IMG/VR virus record: IMGVR_UViG_3300045303_000229
Span: 1 to 59,229 of that record
DNA length: 59,229 bases
From: a virus
Direction: 5' to 3' (one strand)
Under the pieces are notes generated by a model that saw nothing but the letters and a program-made list of their open reading frames with translations, searched no databases and was not told the origin of the DNA. Both the position numbers and the translations under genes were made by a program. Below, one piece after another: positions 7,991-16,406 of this stretch; position 1 is the first letter of the stretch, and each line of letters starts with the position of its first letter.

Positions 7991-9154
7991 TCAGAGAGAC
8001 CCGACCGACCTCAGCTTGGCGAAGTTCGCGAGGAACTCCTCCCGGCTTGGGGCCTTCGGGGAGGTCGTTGATGCGGTGACCTGTGGGGCCAGAACTGGAG
8101 TAGGAGTCGCGACCGGCGCAGCGACGACGGCCGCTGCAGGAGTCGGCGCCGCAGACCCAGATGGAGCGAGCGTCGCCGCCGGTCGGATGGCAGGCTTCAC
8201 AGTCGGGGATTTCAGAATCGAGGGGTCGATCCCGAACATCTCGAGCGTCTCGTCGCGCTTCTTCTCGTAGGCTGCAAGCACCTCAGCGTGCGATGGGACG
8301 TCGCGCAGATCATTGCTCGGGCCGCTGGCGAGGTAGAGCTCGCGCGCCACGCCGAGCAGAGCGCTGCGCACCTTGGCGGGGTGCTTGGCCACAGCCTTGG
8401 CGATCGGAGACTCGGTCGGGATAGCCTTCGTGACCTCGTCGAGGTAGGAAAGCTCCTCGGCCTGCTGCTTCGCGGCGATGTCGCGCTCCTCTTGCTTCTT
8501 TTCCAGATCGGCGAGCTTTTGCTCAAGCTTTTGGACCTGGGTCATCTGCTGGGTCTTCGCGAGGTGCGCTTCCCCGGCAGCCTTGTACCGAGGGTCTTTG
8601 GCGCCTTCGGTGCTCGCCCCGTAGACCAGGCGACCAACACCAGCTAGGTCATCGTCTGAGTACCCGAGCGACTTGAGCAACGCGACCGGGTCTTCGCGGC
8701 CGGCGGCAAGTTTGCGTTCGAGCTCGGCTGCCTTCTCGAGCTTTGCTGACCACGCTGTCTTCTGGTTATCGAGGTCGGCCTGCTGCTTCGCCCGCTCCTC
8801 GGCGAGCTGGCGCCGGGTGTGCTGCTCCAGCTTACGGATCGCCGCCGCACCGGCCTGCTCCTCCGTCGGCTTGGGAGGATCGATTGGGTCTGCTGGCGGG
8901 TCGGCCGGATCGACTGCATCAGACGCGGCGGGGTCGGCCGCAGGCTCCTCAACGGGAGCGGCGTCCGCCGCTGGTGTCGCGACCGCCGGGGCGATTGGCG
9001 CTGCAGGATCCGCCGCTCCACTGCGGGCCGCCTTGAGTCCGGCGAGGGCCGATTCACGAACCCCGGCTCGTTGCTCGGCGAGCACCTCAGCGTCAGAGCG
9101 GGCCGGCATCACGACCGGGGGTGGAGCTTCCGCGGGCACCGGCAAATCAGTCAT
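7991..9154 (-). CDS. capsid assembly scaffold protein
   Basis: 387 residues. It has a Pro/Ala/Asp-rich disordered N-terminal third, a long charged coiled coil (about residues 100-240, rich in Lys/Glu/Gln), and an Ala/Pro linker before a basic C-terminal helix (PSREEFLANFAKLRSVGSL). This is the usual build of phage scaffolding proteins, whose C-terminal helix binds the capsid protein. It is the first gene of the late leftward unit and is divergent from the portal/terminase operon. A near-consensus promoter lies just upstream. Confidence 0.8.
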   Translation of the reverse strand: MTDLPVPAEAPPPVVMPARSDAEVLAEQRAGVRESALAGLKAARSGAADPAAPIAPAVATPAADAAPVEEPAADPAASDAVDPADPPADPIDPPKPTEEQAGAAAIRKLEQHTRRQLAEERAKQQADLDNQKTAWSAKLEKAAELERKLAAGREDPVALLKSLGYSDDDLAGVGRLVYGASTEGAKDPRYKAAGEAHLAKTQQMTQVQKLEQKLADLEKKQEERDIAAKQQAEELSYLDEVTKAIPTESPIAKAVAKHPAKVRSALLGVARELYLASGPSNDLRDVPSHAEVLAAYEKKRDETLEMFGIDPSILKSPTVKPAIRPAATLAPSGSAAPTPAAAVVAAPVATPTPVLAPQVTASTTSPKAPSREEFLANFAKLRSVGSL

Positions 9155-9165
9155 CTGTTTCTTGA

Positions 9166-9194
9166 CTATTAGCGGAAAGTTATGGATGGGTCAA
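9166..9194 (-). promoter_or_regulatory. late-unit promoter for scaffold and capsid
   Basis: On the minus strand TTGACC (9194-9189), a 17-bp spacer and TAATAG (9171-9166) make a near-consensus sigma70 promoter. Its -10 ends 11 bases before the scaffold ATG, so the leader would be only about five bases and no ribosome site can fit. Confidence 0.6.
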
Positions 9195-9201
9195 GCATTA
9201 C

Positions 9202-9236
9202 CTGGGTATGCTACTCGGGTGACTACGAATACCCAG
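9202..9236. promoter_or_regulatory. 8-bp inverted repeat in divergent head-gene spacer
   Basis: CTGGGTAT (9202-9209) and ATACCCAG (9229-9236) form a perfect inverted repeat with a 19-bp gap. It lies just upstream of the -35 of the scaffold promoter and in front of the plus-strand portal operon. It could be a regulator-binding site or an RNA stem; no protein partner is evident. Confidence 0.4.
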
Positions 9237-9257
9237 AGTGATCGGATCTACCCATAG

Positions 9258-9536
9258 ATGACGCCGCACGAATGGATGACCCTGATCGAAGACCGCGCGA
9301 TCAGGTTGCGGGCCGCTGGAGTGACGTCGATCCGGATCAACGGGGACTCGGTCACCGTCGGGTTCGCCCCCTTCGAGGCCAAGCCAGCGAAGTTCCCGGC
9401 TGACTCGATCCCGGATCGCCCTGCTGCTGCAGAGGACCGAGTCGAACTTGATCCTCTCGACGATCCGATGACGTTCGGGGGGATGCTGCCGAATCTCCAC
9501 CCCGCCGCCGATGAGCGTACGGAGAACCCCGAATGA
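9258..9536 (+). CDS. hypothetical protein, first gene of portal-terminase operon
   Basis: 92 residues, with an N-terminal helix (HEWMTLIEDRAIRLRAAG), a short beta pair (SIRINGDSVTVGF) and a Pro/Asp-rich tail. It overlaps the portal start by four bases (ATGA), so it is translationally coupled. Its position before portal and TerL would suit a small terminase subunit, but it is short and I see no helix-turn-helix, so I leave it unnamed. No Shine-Dalgarno is visible. Confidence 0.6.
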   Translation: MTPHEWMTLIEDRAIRLRAAGVTSIRINGDSVTVGFAPFEAKPAKFPADSIPDRPAAAEDRVELDPLDDPMTFGGMLPNLHPAADERTENPE

Positions 9537-11464
9537 CCAGCCCAAGCAACTGGTGGGACGCGGTCAAAGGATCGGTCTACAACACCGCGCTGACCTACGT
9601 CCGTACCGTCGATGCCTCACAGTCGCAGATCTACAACCGGTTCGCGCGCCTCGAGTACCTGTACGACATGAACCCACGAGGCGGTTACATGGACGTGAGC
9701 GGTGGAGGCAAGGGCGACGGGCGCATGAACGAGAACGTGATCGCGTCGAACGTCGACACGGTTAGCGCGCAGATCGCGACGACAGATATCCGCGCGGTCT
9801 TCGATACCGACGGGGCAGACTGGGGAGAACAGCGTCGCGCGAAGTGGCGCGAGTGGTACGCGGAAGCGCTCGCGAAGCGGCTCGACGTCCTGCCGAAATG
9901 CCAACGGGGCTTCAAGGCCGGGGCTGCCCTCAAGGGGACCGCGTTGAACAAGGTGTACGTCGACGCGTTCGACCAGATCCGCGTAGATAGCGTGCTCGTG
10001 GACGACATCATCGTGGACGAGCTCGAGTGCCGCAACGGACCGCCTCGACAGATGCACTTTCGCACGCCCATCGAGCGCGAGGAGTTACGCGCCCAGTTCC
10101 CCGGCAACGACGCTGCGATTGCGCGCGCGGCGACCGGTAGCGCCCAGAACCCGCGCGAGTGGCAGGGCTACCGCCCGCTGCAGCGCAACGAGATCATGGT
10201 GCTCGAGTCCTGGCGCCTGCCGATCGGCACCAAGGATCACCCCCGCTACAAGCCCGGGCGTCACACGATCTGCATCGAAGGATGCGACCTGCTCGACGAG
10301 GAATGGCACAAGCCGTTTTTTCCGTTCGCCGTGATGTTCTGGACGACGCCGCCGCGTGGCTGGTACGGGATCGGCCTCGCGGAGCGGATCGCCGGACTGC
10401 AACGCGCGCTCAACCGGCGCAACCTGCAGATCGAGCGGCAACTCGACCAGGGCGCGTTTCCGACGACGTTCGTGCCGATCATCGACGCCAGGCTATCCAG
10501 CCAGACGCAAAACACGGTCGGATCGATCGCGGTGTACAAGGGCAGCAGCCCACCGCAGACCGTTATCCCTCCGGTGGTCAGCCCAGAGACCTACCGTGAC
10601 GCGGATCGCCTCTCGAGCAAGGCTGGCGAGATTTCCGGCGTCTCGCGGATGGCCTCGCAGGCCGTGAAGCCCGCCGGCATCGAGACCGGCGTGGCGCTGC
10701 GTGAGTACCGCGACCAGACCACCCAGCGCTTCGCGATCCAGGAAAAGGGCTATGAGACCTTCGTGCTCGACACGATCGTCCTGATCCTCGACTGCTGCAA
10801 AGACCTGGGCAAGGATGCGCCCAAGATGCTGCGCAAGACCCGGTTCGGATCGAAGACCTTGTCGTGGGCCAAGGTCGACATGCAGGACGTTCGCGTTCAG
10901 ATCGGCGCTGCATCAACGCTCAGCCGCACGCGCGCCGGTCGTGAGCAAACCGTCGTCGAGTGGGCGCAAGCCGGCATCATCTCGCAGGACGACGCTCGTC
11001 GCCTGATGGATCACCCTGACCTCGAGCGGGCGATGTCGCTATACACCGCCGCGATCGAGAACGTGGAGCACTGCCTCGAAGAGATCGCCGATGGCGAGGT
11101 CGTCATGCCCGAGCCCTTCATGAACTTGAAGCTGCTCATCTGGCGCGCGCAACAGCAGTACCTGAACTGGTCCGCCGACGGAGCGCCCGAGGAAGTTCTC
11201 GAGAACCTGCGCCAGCTGATCGTGCAAGCCGCGTGGATGGAATCCGGCGGGAACTCTCCTGGCATGCAGCCCGGGGAGGTCGGCGGACCGACGGCGCCGG
11301 GACCTGACACATCGATGCCCGGGGGCGGCGCGCCCCCATCGGGAGCTCCCGCTGGGATGCCACCCCCGGGATGGGTGCCGCAGATGCCGGCCGGTGTCCC
11401 CATCGGCGGTCCGGCGCAAGCCGCGTTCTCACCGCAGGCAATGCAGTTGCAAGCTGGCGTGTAA
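9533..11464 (+). CDS. portal (head-tail connector) protein
   Basis: 643 residues. It has the features of podovirus portals: an N-terminal region with RFARLEYLYDMNP and ENVIASNVDTVSAQIA, a central wing (LECRNGPPRQMHF, PPRGWYGIGLAERIAGLQRALNRRN) and a long helix with SSKAGEISGVSRMASQAV, followed by a helical crown and a Pro/Gly-rich tail of about 80 residues. It forms the dodecameric ring through which DNA is packaged. It is coupled to the upstream gene by ATGA and is immediately followed by TerL. Confidence 0.85.
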   Translation: MTSPSNWWDAVKGSVYNTALTYVRTVDASQSQIYNRFARLEYLYDMNPRGGYMDVSGGGKGDGRMNENVIASNVDTVSAQIATTDIRAVFDTDGADWGEQRRAKWREWYAEALAKRLDVLPKCQRGFKAGAALKGTALNKVYVDAFDQIRVDSVLVDDIIVDELECRNGPPRQMHFRTPIEREELRAQFPGNDAAIARAATGSAQNPREWQGYRPLQRNEIMVLESWRLPIGTKDHPRYKPGRHTICIEGCDLLDEEWHKPFFPFAVMFWTTPPRGWYGIGLAERIAGLQRALNRRNLQIERQLDQGAFPTTFVPIIDARLSSQTQNTVGSIAVYKGSSPPQTVIPPVVSPETYRDADRLSSKAGEISGVSRMASQAVKPAGIETGVALREYRDQTTQRFAIQEKGYETFVLDTIVLILDCCKDLGKDAPKMLRKTRFGSKTLSWAKVDMQDVRVQIGAASTLSRTRAGREQTVVEWAQAGIISQDDARRLMDHPDLERAMSLYTAAIENVEHCLEEIADGEVVMPEPFMNLKLLIWRAQQQYLNWSADGAPEEVLENLRQLIVQAAWMESGGNSPGMQPGEVGGPTAPGPDTSMPGGGAPPSGAPAGMPPPGWVPQMPAGVPIGGPAQAAFSPQAMQLQAGV

Positions 11465-13117
11465 TTGTTGTCCGCCGACCGCCTAGACCTCGGCCTCGAA
11501 GAGACCGAGCGCCAGCTCGGCGCGAAGGACACCACGCACTGGTCATCGCTCATCGAGCGAATCACCGACGAGTGCCACCCCGAGCAACGTGACTTCGCGA
11601 TCGACCAGGGGCGTCGCATCGTCGGCCTCGTGGGGCGTGGCGGGGGCAAGACCACCGGAGGCATGACCCGGTTTATACGTCGGCTGCTGTCCATGCCCAA
11701 TGCTCGGTGCGTGTACATCGCGGTGACGCGAGACCATGCCGAGCGCCTCATGTGGCAGCCGCTCAAACAGGCGTTCAACGAGCTCGGGTTCCGCACCGAC
11801 GGACCGTCGCCTGACATCGTCTACAACGAGACCAAGCTACGGCTCACGCTGCCCAAGTCGAAGGGCTTCCTCTGGCTGTTCGGCGCGGACAAGCCCAAGG
11901 AGATCGACAAGCTCCGCGGTCTGACCTTCAACGAAGTGGGGATCGACGAGGCGGCTAGTCATTCCGATTCCCTGATCGACAACCTGATCAACCAGGTGCT
12001 GGGACCTCGAATGCAGGGGACGATCTGGCTGATCGGAACGCCGGGTCACCAGCTGCGCGGCATGTTCTGGGACATCACGCGGCCCGGGTCGAAACGCTCG
12101 GTGCCATGGGCGGAGCGCAACGACGATCCGGAATGGATCGGATGGTCGCTGCACAAGTGGAGTCTCAAGAGCGCGATCGAGAACACGAAGGATCGTCCGA
12201 TTCCGGCTCTACTCGCCATCCTCGCCGAGCAGAAGATGCAGGCGCGGATCGAGGGTTGGTCCGACGACAACCCCATCAAGCGCCGCGAACACGACGGCGA
12301 ATGGGCCGAGGACGGCGCGACCACCGTCTACCGGTACCGCGCCACCCTCGACGACGGAACGCCGTGGAACCAGTGGGACCCCAAGCGGGTCGGTCCGCTG
12401 CAGATCGCCGAGCTCCCCATGGGGTCTGACGGCAAGCCTCGAGACGATTGGGCGCACGTCATCGGGATGGACATCGGGTACACGGACCAGACCGCGATCA
12501 ACGTCTTCGCGTTCTCGCCGAGCGATCGGACCAGGACCATCTACCACCGGCTGTGCTTCGGTCAGGCCAAAATGTACGCGCAGATCATCGCCCACAAGAT
12601 GATCGGTGTCGATCTCGACCACAGCGAGCCAGCCGGCATCATCGGAGCGATCGGTGAGTGGCCCAACGCGATGGTGGCGGACAGCATCCACGCGATGGCC
12701 AAGATGGTGCTCGCCGAGTTGGGCAACGTGTACGGGATCAAGATTGAACCGGCGGTGAAGGGGTACCACTACAAATACGGCGCGATCGAGGTCGTGAACG
12801 GAGACCTCGTCGATGGCCGCATCAAGATCCTCAAAGGGTCCGCCCTCGAGAAGCAGCTACAGGATCTCCAGTGGGGGTTGTCCAAATCGGAGGAGCAGAT
12901 CGAGCGCAAGGATCAGCCTAACGATCACCCGGATTCCCTGGTCTACGCTCGATGCGTGATCGCCACCTTAATCACCGCGATCGGCGATGGTGACGAAGAG
13001 GTTGACGAGACCAAGGATCCGCGATCACCGAAGTACGTTCCGCCGATGCCTGACGAGGGCCGCAGCGATGACGACTACTCGAGCATATTCCAGGACGATT
13101 ACTCGAGCATGCTGTAG
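11465..13117 (+). CDS. terL: terminase large subunit
   Basis: 550 residues from a TTG placed directly after the portal stop TAA. Later ATGs would remove the ATPase motif, so the TTG is favoured. Walker A is GRGGGKT at residues 57-63, and Walker B ends in Asp-Glu at 161-162 (EVGIDEA). The RNase H-like nuclease domain shows acidic residues at Asp336 (GMDIGYTD), Asp406 (VADS) and Asp490 (HPDSL). The motor packages and cuts phage DNA at the portal. No separate small terminase was identified with confidence. Confidence 0.92.
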   Translation: MLSADRLDLGLEETERQLGAKDTTHWSSLIERITDECHPEQRDFAIDQGRRIVGLVGRGGGKTTGGMTRFIRRLLSMPNARCVYIAVTRDHAERLMWQPLKQAFNELGFRTDGPSPDIVYNETKLRLTLPKSKGFLWLFGADKPKEIDKLRGLTFNEVGIDEAASHSDSLIDNLINQVLGPRMQGTIWLIGTPGHQLRGMFWDITRPGSKRSVPWAERNDDPEWIGWSLHKWSLKSAIENTKDRPIPALLAILAEQKMQARIEGWSDDNPIKRREHDGEWAEDGATTVYRYRATLDDGTPWNQWDPKRVGPLQIAELPMGSDGKPRDDWAHVIGMDIGYTDQTAINVFAFSPSDRTRTIYHRLCFGQAKMYAQIIAHKMIGVDLDHSEPAGIIGAIGEWPNAMVADSIHAMAKMVLAELGNVYGIKIEPAVKGYHYKYGAIEVVNGDLVDGRIKILKGSALEKQLQDLQWGLSKSEEQIERKDQPNDHPDSLVYARCVIATLITAIGDGDEEVDETKDPRSPKYVPPMPDEGRSDDDYSSIFQDDYSSML

Positions 13118-13118
13118 A

Positions 13119-13352
13119 TCACGGCTTCCACGGGCGCTTCGCTACCTGGATCGAGCCGGATGACATCAGATCGTCCCATTCGACAAAGAACGGCGAAACC
13201 GATGCCTCGTCGAGCATGCGATCAATGCGCTCCTGGATTTCCTTGAACCCCGGGATGGACTGGATCCGCTCGCGCAGCGCAATGGCCGCCGCGCACGAGC
13301 AGTACCGGTCATCTATCGCACCAGTTCCGTGGCACTCCGGGCAGAGTTGCAT
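13119..13352 (-). CDS. small zinc-ribbon protein
   Basis: 77 residues from the ATG at 13352, chosen because it follows closely on the previous small gene's stop (a start at 13376 would overlap that gene). The N-terminal CPECHGTG plus a CSC resembles a single DnaJ-type zinc knuckle, followed by a helix and a Trp-containing acidic tail. It converges on the terL stop with only one base between. Function unknown; it is the last gene of the 35-to-13 kb leftward block. Confidence 0.6.
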   Translation of the reverse strand: MQLCPECHGTGAIDDRYCSCAAAIALRERIQSIPGFKEIQERIDRMLDEASVSPFFVEWDDLMSSGSIQVAKRPWKP

Positions 13353-13357
13353 CAGTC

Positions 13358-13450
13358 TCACAGCTTGAACTCCCATCCGCGCGCAAGGCAGATCGCTTCG
13401 CGTACCTCGTCAGCTTCGCGATACCTGGACTCGGTCTTGCGCCGGTTCAT
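13358..13450 (-). CDS. 30-residue charged peptide
   Basis: Starts MNRRKTESRYREAD and ends GWEFKL. Its ATG overlaps the preceding stop (ATGA), and its own stop lies five bases before the next start. The tiling within the gene chain, rather than any homology, supports it. Confidence 0.4.
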   Translation of the reverse strand: MNRRKTESRYREADEVREAICLARGWEFKL

Positions 13451-13605
13451 CGCCACGCGCTCCGCGTCGGATGACTCCAGCGCCAAGGCTCATCTTTGAG
13501 CGGACGTTCGCCGTTACGCACGAGGAACCGGTTCGCTCGCCACAGCGCCCGATTCAGGCTGTGAATCGCAGCGCGATGCTCTTGCAGAAACTCGAGGTCG
13601 ATCAC
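13447..13605 (-). CDS. hypothetical small protein, GTG start
   Basis: 52 residues (VIDLEFLQEHRAAIHSL...), helical with a basic Trp-rich end. The GTG overlaps the upstream stop as GTGA and a GAGAAG precedes it. No family recognised. Supported by exact tiling in the leftward gene chain. Confidence 0.5.
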   Translation of the reverse strand: MIDLEFLQEHRAAIHSLNRALWRANRFLVRNGERPLKDEPWRWSHPTRSAWR

Positions 13606-13778
13606 CTGGACTTCTCCGCATTGATCATCTTCTGGACATCGCACAGATCGGCCAACTGGCGGTCGATCACCTCGTACGCCGCGCGCTTCTCGTCCTCGCT
13701 CGCATGCTTCGGGCAACGCCCTAGCCCGGCCTGGGTGAAGTAGTCGCAGTCCCAGCACGCCAGATGCTTGACCGTCAT
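13602..13778 (-). CDS. small zinc-binding protein
   Basis: 58 residues from the ATG overlapping the previous stop (ATGA). The N-terminal CWDCDYF and GRCPKH give a CxxC...CxxH set suited to one zinc ion, followed by a helical tail. One of many such peptides in this block; role unknown. Confidence 0.6.
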   Translation of the reverse strand: MTVKHLACWDCDYFTQAGLGRCPKHASEDEKRAAYEVIDRQLADLCDVQKMINAEKSR

Positions 13779-13984
13779 CCCGGCCACCGTGGCACATCAC
13801 GAGAGTTCCGGATCGCGTCGCTTGCTGATTCACACCACATGTTCCATGCGATGTCTTCGCGCTCCCTGCGCTCACGGATCCGCTTGATATGCGCCTTGTG
13901 CTCGATCCTATCCTGCACGATCAGCCATGCCGGCCACAGCGCTCCGATGATGAGCCCGATGATGACCTGCCACATGATGCTCAT
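13775..13984 (-). CDS. small single-pass membrane protein
   Basis: 69 residues from the ATG at 13984 (ATGA with the upstream gene). Residues about 4-26 are a hydrophobic helix (WQVIIGLIIGALWPAWLIV), followed by a strongly basic Arg/Lys/Glu region that would lie in the cytoplasm. Such proteins may act in host takeover or membrane anchoring; nothing specific can be said. Confidence 0.6.
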   Translation of the reverse strand: MSIMWQVIIGLIIGALWPAWLIVQDRIEHKAHIKRIRERREREDIAWNMWCESASDAIRNSRDVPRWPG

Positions 13985-14337
13985 CGCTCGATCCCCGTCC
14001 AATCGATCTCCGGGTCATCCTCCCACGACTTGGGCGCAGACCCCAGCGCGGCATCGGTCGCCATCGCCTGCAGGCGTGCAGCGATCGCGGGCAGGTGGTG
14101 CGCGATCTCCGCGTCACGACGCGCACGCCGCATCAGCTCGATGTGCTGGGCATGAAGCTTGCGGCGCAGTTCGTCGCGCTCACGAATGAATTGGAGCGCA
14201 ACCTCGGGGCTAACCGCTACTTCTAGCGCTAGCGCCTCATAATCGGATTTCCATTCGTCACGCTCGAGCGTGATTGCGATGAGTGCTAGCTCTCGTTGGT
14301 GCTCGTTTCCACTCGCCATAGAATCGGCGGCGCTCAT
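13981..14337 (-). CDS. hypothetical coiled-coil protein
   Basis: 118 residues from the ATG at 14337 overlapping the preceding stop (TGATG); a start two codons earlier is possible. Mostly charged helices (ERDELRRKLHAQHIELMRRARRDAE), then a Trp/Asp-rich acidic tail DDPEIDWTGIER. No family recognised. Confidence 0.6.
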   Translation of the reverse strand: MSAADSMASGNEHQRELALIAITLERDEWKSDYEALALEVAVSPEVALQFIRERDELRRKLHAQHIELMRRARRDAEIAHHLPAIAARLQAMATDAALGSAPKSWEDDPEIDWTGIER

Positions 14338-14657
14338 CACCACACCGTGACCAGGTCCACGCGGCTCACGTGGATCAGTTGCACCACGTTTGGCGCCCCG
14401 CGCTGGATCTTCGTCAGCGTGTAGAACCCCGTGGCCATGTTGAGCGTGATGTCGATGCCGTCCTGGTTGTTCTCGACCTTCTCGGCGGTCCGGCCAACGA
14501 TTCGATCATTGCTCGAGTTGATCCCGGTGATCGGAAGGTTGGCCGTGACGAACCTGATGTCCGCGATCCGGATCTCACCGCCCGCGGGTGACGCGCTCGT
14601 TGGCGCGGATGGCTTGGGCGGTAACGGCTGCGGCTGGGACTTGGGATCGTTGCTCAT
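14337..14657 (-). CDS. hypothetical protein with Pro-rich N-terminus
   Basis: 106 residues: a disordered Pro/Ser/Gln-rich start of about 28 residues, then a compact beta domain (IRIADIRFVTANLPITG, GIDITLNMATGFYTLTK, VVQLIHVSRVDLV). The chosen ATG makes an unusually long 83-bp overlap with the end of the acetyltransferase gene, but I see no good later start. Confidence 0.55.
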   Translation of the reverse strand: MSNDPKSQPQPLPPKPSAPTSASPAGGEIRIADIRFVTANLPITGINSSNDRIVGRTAEKVENNQDGIDITLNMATGFYTLTKIQRGAPNVVQLIHVSRVDLVTVW

Positions 14658-15144
14658 GGGTTGGGGGCTCCAGGTATCTTGCGGGTAAGGGGTCGAAGGT
14701 TGCCAGCGGAATCTTGCTGGCCAGGGTGTCGCAGTAGCTCGTACGGCAGGCGTACTCGAATGGGCGCGCCACGTCAACGCCGCACGCCTCGAGTAGAATG
14801 GCGCCATATCCCTTGGCCATGTGGTGGCGCTTGCGCCCCTGCCGGTACGGAGTCTTCACGTACACATAGTAGACGTACTTGGCGTTGATGAGCGCCTCGT
14901 CGGAGTACGCCGCGAACCCGTACACGAACGGCCGGCCGACGTGGTCAACCTCGCCGGGCTCCTCGGCCACGAGAACGCGCGTCGTTGCGTGGTCGATGAT
15001 GGTCACGATCTCGAGGTGCATCGCGATCGCATAGCGCTCCATCGAGAGCAGCCCTGCGTACGGTGACATGCGGTAACTCGACGACCAGGACGAGATTACG
15101 AACTGGCGATCGGACGGAGCCATGGGGCGGATGATCGCGGTCAC
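14575..15144 (-). CDS. GNAT-family N-acetyltransferase
   Basis: 189 residues from a GTG that overlaps the preceding stop (GTGA). It begins TAIIRPMAPSDRQFV and runs through SSWSSSYRMSPYAG, the opening of GNAT proteins common in phages. It continues with the central strand YVYYVYVKTPYRQGRKRHHMAKGYG, corresponding to the acetyl-CoA-binding strand-loop-helix, although the usual Q/RxxGxG/A motif is altered. About 45 C-terminal residues are disordered. Its substrate is unknown; in phages such enzymes may modify host or phage proteins. Confidence 0.65.
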   Translation of the reverse strand: MTAIIRPMAPSDRQFVISSWSSSYRMSPYAGLLSMERYAIAMHLEIVTIIDHATTRVLVAEEPGEVDHVGRPFVYGFAAYSDEALINAKYVYYVYVKTPYRQGRKRHHMAKGYGAILLEACGVDVARPFEYACRTSYCDTLASKIPLATFDPLPARYLEPPTHEQRSQVPAAAVTAQAIRANERVTRGR

Positions 15145-15521
15145 GCTGCCACCATGCAGTAGCACGATCGCTGGGTGGCGACTGCGGTGTCGATGATATC
15201 GAGAAGTTCCTTCGGTCGGAGTGCGATCACTGCCAGATCGGATATTACGACCTTCTGAGCATGGCCGCATTCAGCGACCCCGCTCAACTCGGTTGCGTCA
15301 TAATGAGCGGAACGCAAAGCAACCACATCCTGCCATCCGTGGATCTGACGCATGAAGGCCCCGACCGCGGTCACGGTAGTATCCCATCGACGGCCCCCCA
15401 TCCCTCGGGGGGCTGCCTGATGAATCACCTCGGCCGATCGGACTGTGGCCGCATTGGCTTCTGCGATGGCCGCAATCAGGAGTTGCTCACTGACCTCGAC
15501 GAACAACTCACGGAACGGCAT
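15141..15521 (-). CDS. hypothetical protein
   Basis: 126 residues, largely helical at the N-terminus (FRELFVEVSEQLLIAAIAEANAATVRSAEVIHQAA), ending with a Cys pair (RSCYCMVAA). It overlaps both neighbours (TGATG upstream, GTGA downstream). I do not recognise it. Confidence 0.6.
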   Translation of the reverse strand: MPFRELFVEVSEQLLIAAIAEANAATVRSAEVIHQAAPRGMGGRRWDTTVTAVGAFMRQIHGWQDVVALRSAHYDATELSGVAECGHAQKVVISDLAVIALRPKELLDIIDTAVATQRSCYCMVAA

Positions 15522-15772
15522 CAGGCGTCGCCTCCACTAGCAGTATGCGCGAGCAGAAATATCCCAGCGAGCTGACGGGATGCCGCGTTTCCAAGCTTGT
15601 TGATGGCCTCGAGACACCGAGGACAGTCCGCCTTAGCAATTCCGACAAGATTGTCGATGTGGCACCCGAACGCGTCCACAGCGGGATGCCAGTCGTGCAT
15701 GGGAACCGCATCCCCAGGGGCACCACAGAACGTCAGGTGATCGTAGAGCTCGATGTGCTTCACGTGATTCAC
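15521..15772 (-). CDS. hypothetical His/Cys-containing protein
   Basis: 83 residues from a GTG overlapping the previous stop (GTGA). It contains CGAPGD, HDWHP, GCH and a CPRC pair, enough ligands for a zinc site, then a helix (AINKLGNAASRQLAGIFLL). No family recognised. Confidence 0.6.
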   Translation of the reverse strand: MNHVKHIELYDHLTFCGAPGDAVPMHDWHPAVDAFGCHIDNLVGIAKADCPRCLEAINKLGNAASRQLAGIFLLAHTASGGDA

Positions 15773-16020
15773 GGTGCGATCCTCGTGATCCGCGCGGTTC
15801 CGCCCGTGACGGCCAACGTTCCGGTCACCGACAGCCACGCGCTCGGCTTCCCGTCCTCGTCGTCCGGTGTCACCTTGGGTTCGTAGCTAGACCTCAAGAT
15901 TGCTTCCTCCACCACGACGCTACCGAGAGCTAATTCCCAGCCCTCCGCGGCAACACACCACGGGAAGTCCTTGGAGCCGTGCTTGTTGAAGTAGATCCGC
16001 ATCGACCCGATGTATTTCAT
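15769..16020 (-). CDS. hypothetical beta-rich protein
   Basis: 83 residues beginning MKYIGSMRIYFNKHGSKDFPW. The alternating strand pattern through WLSVTGTLAVTGGTARI suggests a small beta barrel. Coupled upstream by ATGA and downstream by GTGA. Function unknown. Confidence 0.65.
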   Translation of the reverse strand: MKYIGSMRIYFNKHGSKDFPWCVAAEGWELALGSVVVEEAILRSSYEPKVTPDDEDGKPSAWLSVTGTLAVTGGTARITRIAP

Positions 16021-16406
16021 CGCGACCTCAGGGCGCGAACGCGCTTGAGCGATTCATCCCGGTGCACCTTGGCGCGGTTCGCCTTGAACTCCTCGATGGG
16101 CATTCCGTCAGCGAGCGGACGCGTATCCATGCAGACTCGATCCGGCGGTAGGTCGCCCGTCTTTCCGCGCACCATCTCGCCAGCGCGAACGCGGCCCGGC
16201 GGGGTGGGAAAACGCCAGGGAGATTCCTGCGAGCAAGCGCTCTCATCCTCGCTCTCTCCCCAGGGGCCCGGCACGAGCAATGGACACGGCATAGAATCAG
16301 GCGCAGGACGCGCCACTGTCACCATGAACCGTCCGTGCACCGGACACTCGTACTCGGCAGAAATCGGCGCGGTAGAGTCGCCGCGTAGGGTCAGTTTCCA
16401 GGTCAT
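16017..16406 (-). CDS. hypothetical protein with Cys-His motif
   Basis: 129 residues. After a beta strand it carries YECPVHGRFMVTV and, 15 residues later, MPCPL, a spacing reminiscent of FmdB-type zinc ribbons in phage proteins. The rest is Pro/Asp-rich and then basic helical. It overlaps both neighbours by four bases. Function unknown. Confidence 0.6.
   Translation of the reverse strand: MTWKLTLRGDSTAPISAEYECPVHGRFMVTVARPAPDSMPCPLLVPGPWGESEDESACSQESPWRFPTPPGRVRAGEMVRGKTGDLPPDRVCMDTRPLADGMPIEEFKANRAKVHRDESLKRVRALRSR

Noticed and set aside
9258-9536. Small terminase subunit
   Set aside because: Position is suggestive but there is no helix-turn-helix or typical length, so the gene is left unnamed.
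13447-13875. 142-codon minus-strand frame
   Set aside because: Only its last 52 codons, from a GTG in a GTGA overlap, fit; the rest lies over two other small genes.
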